Source: a virus
DNA: 27,128 nucleotides
Direction: 5' to 3' (one strand)
Virus record (IMG/VR): IMGVR_UViG_3300025646_000276
Location: 1-27,128 of that record
In this document: positions 23,205 to 27,128 of the stretch, piece by piece
Layout of the letters: each line of letters begins with the position of its first letter
Numbering within the stretch: position 1 is the stretch's first letter
The notes under the pieces: generated by a model
What the model was told of the DNA's origin: nothing
What the model saw: only the letters and a program-made list of their open reading frames with translations
Databases searched by the model: none
Position numbers and translations under genes: made by a program

Positions 23205-24815
23205 TTAATATACTATCTTGCCTTCAGTATCATTAGGAGGCTGTGTTCTCTCATCTCTAGGATTTAGTATAAGATACCCATCTTTTAATTTAAGCAAGAC
23301 TTGTGTCATCGTATCCACTAAATCCCTTGAGGAGCTATTAGGAAACGTTGCAACTTCTTGCAAAAACTCATCAGAAAAAGGCATAAGCCTTTCATATTTT
23401 GGGCCTTGCGCTCTAAGCCATACTCTACCACCCTCAATTATAGGTGTAGTTAGCCGGACTCTTTGTATCTTATCACCATATTTAGTTGGGTTAAATGGGA
23501 TTGCTCTAATACCGCCTTTATGCAAATCTTGTATTAGTGGATCTCCCGAAGCTTTGGCTTCAACTAAACACATATCAAGTTTTCTGCCCTTAAAATCTGG
23601 ATTATGTTCTTTGCCATTATCTCGGTAGTCAAAAAATAAGCGTTTGGCCATTTCTCTAAGTTCTGGGTATTCAACACGGCCTCGCCATGAAGAGAGTAAT
23701 ATCAAATTCTCTATGTAATTATGATCATAGAATACTCCCCAAGTAGTACAGGCTGAATATGCTGACATTTCATTAGCAGTAAGTGCAGTATCCCAACTTT
23801 GTACAATGAATTGTATTTCAGGTGGCTGATCATGCTTCCACCATTTAAACCATGACTTTTGGATTATTCCGCCTTCTTCTGGTGCTGGTCTTTGTTGGTA
23901 CTGGCCAGCATAACCGTATGAGCCTAATCTATGTTTATATTGGTTGATTTCCTCAAGAGAAAATCTTTGCTCACATAGTAGCTCACCTTCCTCTTCTCTT
24001 GGGTCTTGCCAGACTTTGCCATTAGTTGATGGGAGTATTATAGTTTTAGCCTTACGTGCATCTTCATATTCCATGGGCAGTATAAGCTTAACCCATTCAT
24101 TAGCTTGGTCATTATCTATAATATGGCCGGTAATATCTTCTTCATGTAATCTTTGCTGAATAATAATCTGTACATCATTCTTTGGATTATTAAGCCGAGT
24201 TGACCAAACGCTATTTAACCATTCAATTGTGGCCTTGCGTTTGACTTCGCTTTCCCCATCTTGGACATTATTTCCATCATCAACTATTAAGAAATTACCG
24301 CCTTTACCTGTAGCACTTGCGCCAACAGATGTAGCTATGCGGCTGCCCTTTTTATTATTATCGAAGAAGCCCTTAGCTTTCTGGTCTTTTGATAATTGAT
24401 ACAAATTACCAAAGCGTTCCTGATACCAATTACTTTCTATCAATCTTCTACATTTTAAAGAATGTTCTATTGAAAGTGAGCCAGCGTATGAGGCATACAA
24501 AAACTTCTCTTCTGCATTATGTAGCCATACCCAAGCAGGAAACATCACGGAAACTATTGTACTTTTACTGGTTCTTGGTGGAATGTTGATTAAGAGTTTC
24601 TTGATATCTCTACGATAACAAGCTTCTAAATGTTCGGCTATTGCTCTTATATGCCAACTATCAACAAAAGCAATACCTCCTTCAATTGCTGGCCATGCTT
24701 GTTTAATAAACTCATGGAAAGAGGCTTTAATATAAAATTGAAGGCCTATGTTTTTTATATATGATGCAAAGTCTTTATTGCATAACTCATGATTTAAATT
24801 TGTATCAACTGACAT
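23205..24815 (-). CDS. Terminase large subunit
   Basis: A 536-residue DNA-packaging motor. The ATPase half has Walker A-like PPRTSKST (residues 79-86), YASYAG (108-112), Walker B FLIVDD (175-180) and the IIIQQRLHEEDITG coupling motif. The nuclease half has SWDTALTAN with Asp342, and LVEAKASGDPL with Glu419, the acidic residues expected for an RNase H-like metal site. Both halves are intact. AAGGG lies close before the ATG. It follows a 61-residue basic protein; no gene clearly recognisable as a small terminase is seen upstream. The protein would cut and drive DNA into the portal encoded next but two. Confidence 0.92.
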   Translation of the reverse strand: MSVDTNLNHELCNKDFASYIKNIGLQFYIKASFHEFIKQAWPAIEGGIAFVDSWHIRAIAEHLEACYRRDIKKLLINIPPRTSKSTIVSVMFPAWVWLHNAEEKFLYASYAGSLSIEHSLKCRRLIESNWYQERFGNLYQLSKDQKAKGFFDNNKKGSRIATSVGASATGKGGNFLIVDDGNNVQDGESEVKRKATIEWLNSVWSTRLNNPKNDVQIIIQQRLHEEDITGHIIDNDQANEWVKLILPMEYEDARKAKTIILPSTNGKVWQDPREEEGELLCEQRFSLEEINQYKHRLGSYGYAGQYQQRPAPEEGGIIQKSWFKWWKHDQPPEIQFIVQSWDTALTANEMSAYSACTTWGVFYDHNYIENLILLSSWRGRVEYPELREMAKRLFFDYRDNGKEHNPDFKGRKLDMCLVEAKASGDPLIQDLHKGGIRAIPFNPTKYGDKIQRVRLTTPIIEGGRVWLRAQGPKYERLMPFSDEFLQEVATFPNSSSRDLVDTMTQVLLKLKDGYLILNPRDERTQPPNDTEGKIVY

Positions 24816-24820
24816 AACCC

Positions 24821-25006
24821 TTAGTGAAACTTCTTTAAAGTTTTGGCTAAATTAGCTCGTTTTGCAGTCAATTTGTTTTTAGAATTAAGGGCTTTATCTA
24901 GTTTGTTTTCTGGTATTGTGTGGCCAGCTTTTATTTTTAAACTACGGCGCAACGCACCAGGCTTTTTTACTGTAGACTCAATCCAGTTCTTTTTAGCTCT
25001 ACTCAT
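24821..25006 (-). CDS. Small basic protein preceding the terminase
   Basis: I choose the ATG at 25006 (MSRAKKNWIESTVKKPGALR) because the alternative TTG at 25021 lies within the promoter dyad. The 61-residue product is very basic and has KKPGALRRSLKIKAGHTIPENKLDKAL and ends AKRANLAKTLKKFH. These are the marks of a small family common in podoviruses, with 'W...A.KKPGAL...L.....IP..KL' and 'RA.LA.TL.K'. It is the first gene after the terminase promoter and its transcript would have a leader of only about 28 bases, with no clear ribosome binding site. DNA binding or help to the terminase is inferred from charge and position. Confidence 0.72.
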   Translation of the reverse strand: MSRAKKNWIESTVKKPGALRRSLKIKAGHTIPENKLDKALNSKNKLTAKRANLAKTLKKFH

Positions 25007-25007
25007 A

Positions 25008-25049
25008 GCAAATAGTATCAATTAATTGTTGATACTTTGCATTATAGCA
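25008..25049 (-). promoter_or_regulatory. Terminase-operon promoter with operator-like dyad
   Basis: The minus strand has the perfect extended -10 TGCTATAAT at 25049-25041; the -35 position (AATTCT) is weak. Directly downstream, arms agtatca (25014-25020) and tgatact (25030-25036) are exact inverted repeats around nine bases, and gcaaa/tttgc extend the symmetry outward with one base shift. The dyad covers the predicted start point (about 25034), the classical place for a repressor site. Confidence 0.6.
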
Positions 25050-25089
25050 TAAAACAAATTTATAGAATTAAGGCCAAGAATACTGTTTA

Positions 25090-25635
25090 TCAATCAAAAA
25101 CAGCATAACAATTGTTACAAATATCGTCTCCTTCATTAATATCTGCTGTGCTACTCTTACATAAATAGCAATAGTTCAAATACTTAGCCAGCCCTTTTAA
25201 TATTTCCTCATCGTTACAATTGGCACTACGTCCTATAGACAATATTTTATTAATGAAATCTACTCGTGATTCTCGAGTTGATACGTTTTCAAAAAAATTA
25301 TATTCATCTTTTAAAAGTTTTAGCACGGCATTAAGCATGTAGCTTCCTTCGTTTGGATCTCTCAATTTTGCATTTGTTAAGTCTGCACCTGTTAAGTCTG
25401 CACCTTTAAAGTTTGCACCTGTTAAGTCTGCACCTTCAAAGTGTGCATATTTTAAGTTTGCATCTCTCAAGTTTGCGCTTTGTAAATCTGCACCTCTTAA
25501 GTTTACAAAATCATATTCACGTTTCAAAAGTTTTATCATTGCCTTAAGCAACAGGTTGGTTCCTTGGTGAATTGACATATATTCCATATCTTCGTGGTGA
25601 AATGACATATATTCAATATCTTCGTGATTTGACAT
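25090..25635 (-). CDS. Pentapeptide-repeat protein with C-terminal zinc-ribbon-like motif
   Basis: A 181-residue protein. Residues about 43-92 are pentapeptide repeats ([20 protein letters not shown] and so on, A-D/N-L-x-x), which fold as a square beta-helix; some members mimic DNA. A helical motif repeats on either side: [19 protein letters not shown] (25-43) and [18 protein letters not shown] (97-114). The C-terminus has CYLC (156-159) and CNNC (173-176), a likely zinc ribbon. The N-terminus duplicates a short unit ([20 protein letters not shown]), so Met10 and Met20 are also possible starts. It is the last gene before the terminase promoter. A target such as gyrase or a host factor is possible but not shown. 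Confidence 0.78.
   Translation of the reverse strand: MSNHEDIEYMSFHHEDMEYMSIHQGTNLLLKAMIKLLKREYDFVNLRGADLQSANLRDANLKYAHFEGADLTGANFKGADLTGADLTNAKLRDPNEGSYMLNAVLKLLKDEYNFFENVSTRESRVDFINKILSIGRSANCNDEEILKGLAKYLNYCYLCKSSTADINEGDDICNNCYAVFD
25366..25505 (-). repeat. 15-bp tandem repeats encoding the pentapeptides
   Basis: About nine degenerate 15-base units of the form aagtYtgcacctNtt follow one another on the plus strand. They are the DNA side of the pentapeptide array and can gain or lose whole units without changing frame. Several units are identical at most positions, suggesting recent expansion. No spacers are present, so it is not a CRISPR. Confidence 0.75.
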
Positions 25636-25646
25636 ATTTTATATAC

Positions 25647-25868
25647 CTATATACTCCCTTTTTTTATTACTTCTAATGATGGTAAATCCAAATCTTGCCA
25701 TCCCTTTGTATTTAACATACAACCAAATCCACGTATAGTCTTACTATCTGTGTTATAATATATAAAACCTTCTTGTTCATTTTTTTTTACTTCAACCAAA
25801 CTTTTTTTTCCAGTTAGTAAAGCTATTTGAAGTTTTTTGTTTGCTTTATTTTTTTGCGTCTTTCTCAT
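25647..25868 (-). CDS. Small basic protein of unknown function
   Basis: I start at the ATG at 25868 (MRKTQKNKANKKLQIALLTG), which has GAGG six bases upstream; the in-frame ATG at 25880 would lie inside the preceding gene. The 73-residue product has a very basic N-terminus, then strands (KSLVEVKKNEQEGFIYYNTDSKTIRGFG) and an acidic/hydrophobic end. It starts two bases after the preceding stop. I recognise no family; a small nucleic-acid-binding protein would fit the charge. Confidence 0.6.
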   Translation of the reverse strand: MRKTQKNKANKKLQIALLTGKKSLVEVKKNEQEGFIYYNTDSKTIRGFGCMLNTKGWQDLDLPSLEVIKKGSI

Positions 25869-25869
25869 A

Positions 25870-26270
25870 TTAATCCTCAACTACCCAATCACTAGCTTCC
25901 ATATCCTCTATAGTAAAACCATTGCCCGATAAATCAGTATTGTTATAACGCTTCCCGGTTTTAAGTCTTTTTAATGTATAGCCGTTTTTTATCAATTGGG
26001 GGACTGTTATTGCAGTATGTTCAAATCTAATATTACAAGGTTCGTCAACCACCATCCAATTATTAAGTTTACTATGATCAATTCTAAGTTCTGTGAAAGC
26101 CAATGTATAAAAAATATCTTTCTTATCATCGTTTTGGGAATTTCTGAAATAGGTAGCAATTTTATTTACTAAAAGCCAATAAATATGATTATCAATATCT
26201 TTATGTTTTATTTTTTTCCATCTAATAAATGCTTAAATGCTTCTGATATATTCATGTTTTCGTTTTTCAT
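25870..26270 (-). pseudogene. Small phage protein split by a -1 shift at an A7 tract
   Basis: From the ATG at 26270, which has AGAGGA three bases upstream, the frame reads MKNENMNISEAFKHLLDGKK and hits TAA at 26210-26208. The -1 frame is open from there to 25870 and continues as IKHKDIDNHIYWLLVNKIAT, ending FTIEDMEASDWVVED. Joined, the product is 133 residues and its two ends fit one broad small-phage-protein pattern (M-x-I/F-x-EA-x-x-x-L-x-x-GKK... ending DxxAxDWxV). The joint lies in A-AAA-AAA (26217-26211), the classical -1 slippery heptamer in the correct phase, with the stop directly after it. It may be a broken gene, a one-base sequence error, or a gene expressed by slippage. The function is unknown. 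Confidence 0.6.
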
Positions 26271-26286
26271 ATTTCCTCTTTTTAAT

Positions 26287-26511
26287 TTAATGTTTATTTC
26301 TGCACGCTACACTCATTTCTTTTATCATTTTTGCCTTTTCTAAACGCCATTTTTCAAAAATTGCTTTTCTAGTATAATAACAAGATTTGTCCAGCTCACG
26401 CTTCAATTGTTCGTTAAATGGGTTTTTTTTAGTTTTTTCACGCTCCTCTATCAATTTTTGTGACATTTCTTTTTTTATTTGTTCGTAGTATTTTGACATA
26501 TTCTCGGACAT
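26287..26511 (-). CDS. Small coiled-coil protein
   Basis: A 74-residue, highly charged helical protein (YYEQIKKEMSQKLIEEREKT, then FEKWRLEKAKMIKEMS). An AGAGGA lies four bases before the ATG, in a leader nearly the same as that of the next gene (TTAAATTAAAA...AGAGGAAAT). It is the first minus-strand gene after the divergent region at 26512-26680. Its function cannot be told from sequence. Confidence 0.62.
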   Translation of the reverse strand: MSENMSKYYEQIKKEMSQKLIEEREKTKKNPFNEQLKRELDKSCYYTRKAIFEKWRLEKAKMIKEMSVACRNKH

Positions 26512-26680
26512 AATTTCCTCTTTTTAATTTTAATTTAATGTGTCTAATAGGGTGTAGTAGTTAAACAACAAATAATTTTATATCTTCCTTGTGTCTAATA
26601 AAGTTATTTACTTTTTAACTATACAAGTTGCTTTATATGTTTTATACTAATTAAACAATATTAGCAAGAGGATAATTAAT
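26512..26680. promoter_or_regulatory. Divergent intergenic region with direct repeats
   Basis: This AT-rich gap separates the minus-strand block from the plus-strand genes and should hold promoters for both. The ten-base sequence gtgtctaata occurs twice in direct orientation (26540-26549 and 26591-26600). Candidate boxes such as TATACT (plus strand, about 26641-26647) are weak and none reaches the quality of the late promoters. A control region is likely from layout. Confidence 0.4.
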
Positions 26681-26878
26681 ATGAATAAATTTAAAGCAAA
26701 TAGAGAAGATTTAGATGTACGTATCAAAGCATTAGAACTTTCTGTAGAATTTTGTAAACAGAAAGAAAAAATCATTGAATCTCGTAGAGTTGTAGCAATA
26801 GCCTACAATTTTTATGATTTTTTAAGTAGTGACGTTGAGGTGTCAATAAAAGACATCCATTTAATAAAGGACGAATAA
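26681..26878 (+). CDS. Small plus-strand protein of unknown function
   Basis: A 65-residue protein with AGAGG about nine bases before the ATG. It is helical and charged (REDLDVRIKALELSVEFCKQKEK), then a short end (FYDFLSSDVEVSIKDIHLIK). It faces away from the late block and lies 27 bases before the next plus-strand gene. It could be an early, regulatory or moron gene. No family is recognised. Confidence 0.6.
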   Translation: MNKFKANREDLDVRIKALELSVEFCKQKEKIIESRRVVAIAYNFYDFLSSDVEVSIKDIHLIKDE

Positions 26879-26905
26879 GTAATAATTTAATAAAGAAATA
26901 TAGTT

Positions 26906-27128
26906 ATGGCATTAATTGATACACACAAAGCAGTAAAACAATTTACTACCGCTGGTATACCAGAAAAACAAGCGGAGGCAATAACTGAAGTTATTTCTAA
27001 CATTGATCAGCAAGTAGCTACTAAAAGTGATATAGCTAGGCTAGAGGATAAAATAGAAATAGAAGCTAAATGGATAAAGGCTTTATTGCTTTTGTTATTA
27101 GCTGTAGGAATAAAAATAGCATTCTTTA
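26906..27128 (+). CDS. DUF1640-like coiled-coil protein with C-terminal membrane helix (partial)
   Basis: The gene runs off the right edge after 74 codons. It begins MALIDTHKAVKQFTTAGIPE with KQAEAITEVI, then a coiled coil (DQQVATKSDIARLEDKIEIEAK) and a hydrophobic helix (ALLLLLLAVGIKIAFF). 'DTHK.V..L...G.PE.QAEAI' followed by 'TK.D...L...' and a terminal membrane helix is the layout of DUF1640/CCDC90-type proteins, which are frequent in alphaproteobacterial endosymbionts and phages. No strong ribosome binding site is seen. The role is unknown. Confidence 0.68.
   Translation, partial: MALIDTHKAVKQFTTAGIPEKQAEAITEVISNIDQQVATKSDIARLEDKIEIEAKWIKALLLLLLAVGIKIAFF

Noticed and set aside
23052-23267. 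71-codon plus-strand frame rich in Phe and Tyr
   Set aside because: It overlaps the terminase end and the Cys/Lys protein; its hydrophobicity comes from reversed Lys/Glu codons.
25090-25125. Terminator after the pentapeptide gene
   Set aside because: A CTGTTT/AAACAG stem spans the stop codon but has no T run.
25366-25505. Possible CRISPR or microsatellite
   Set aside because: The 15-base units code for pentapeptide repeats in frame and there are no spacers.
25870-26270. Possible anti-Thoeris Tad2 / DUF2829 protein
   Set aside because: The ends resemble that broad pattern, but the characteristic middle motif (GWNG) is absent, so I make no such claim.

Overview
The window is an AT-rich stretch (roughly one third G+C by eye) filled almost entirely by the structural (late) genes of a tailed phage or prophage. 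The gene set is podovirus-like: large terminase, P22-type portal, co-chaperonin-like protein, scaffold, major capsid protein, head-to-tail adaptor proteins, a P22 gp10-like tail hub, ejection-type proteins and tail fibres. No sheath, tape measure, baseplate or tail tube gene is visible. Low G+C, a patatin phospholipase in the tail-fibre module (as in Wolbachia phage WO) and a DUF1640-like coiled-coil/membrane protein at the right edge suggest an alphaproteobacterial, probably Rickettsiales-like, intracellular host. That host call is inference: no host marker gene is present.

Nearly all genes lie on the minus strand, so the late module is read from right to left. From about 26.5 kb down to 25.1 kb there is a small accessory cluster: a coiled-coil protein, a protein broken by a frameshift at an A7 tract, a short basic protein, and a pentapeptide-repeat protein with a zinc-ribbon-like tail. 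A promoter with a strong dyad (25008-25049) then starts the packaging module: a 61-aa basic protein, the large terminase, and a short Cys/Lys-rich protein. One gene (22588-22953) runs on the opposite strand between terminase and portal and looks like a moron. After a second promoter come the portal, two very small proteins, the GroES-like protein, the scaffold, a conserved small protein, a fibre-like protein inside the head module, and a 334-bp leader. The leader is followed by the decoration protein, the major capsid protein, an adaptor interrupted by a discoidin-like domain, a small conserved protein, the patatin, two large fibres (one with an S74 autocleaving chaperone domain), and several small fibre-tip or accessory proteins. 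The module ends with a 39-aa lipoprotein, two ejection-type proteins, a second adaptor-like protein and the tail hub. Genes are tightly packed, often with ATGA or TAATG overlaps and AGAGG-type ribosome binding sites. The right edge (26681 onward) holds two plus-strand genes.

The least expected signal is non-coding. Five gaps carry a perfect extended -10 box (TG-N-TATAAT) pointing into the late genes. Two of these are followed by a repeated element: a short hairpin (AAGTTC-UGC-GAACUU type), a conserved linker (AAAATCGTA...AGGTT) and usually a second hairpin. There is one copy at 6146-6187 and three in tandem at 16583-16809. The hairpin stems differ between copies in ways that keep pairing, which suggests a structured RNA at the 5' end of late transcripts. 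Its function is unknown; a leader that stabilises the mRNA or a put-like antitermination site are the main ideas.
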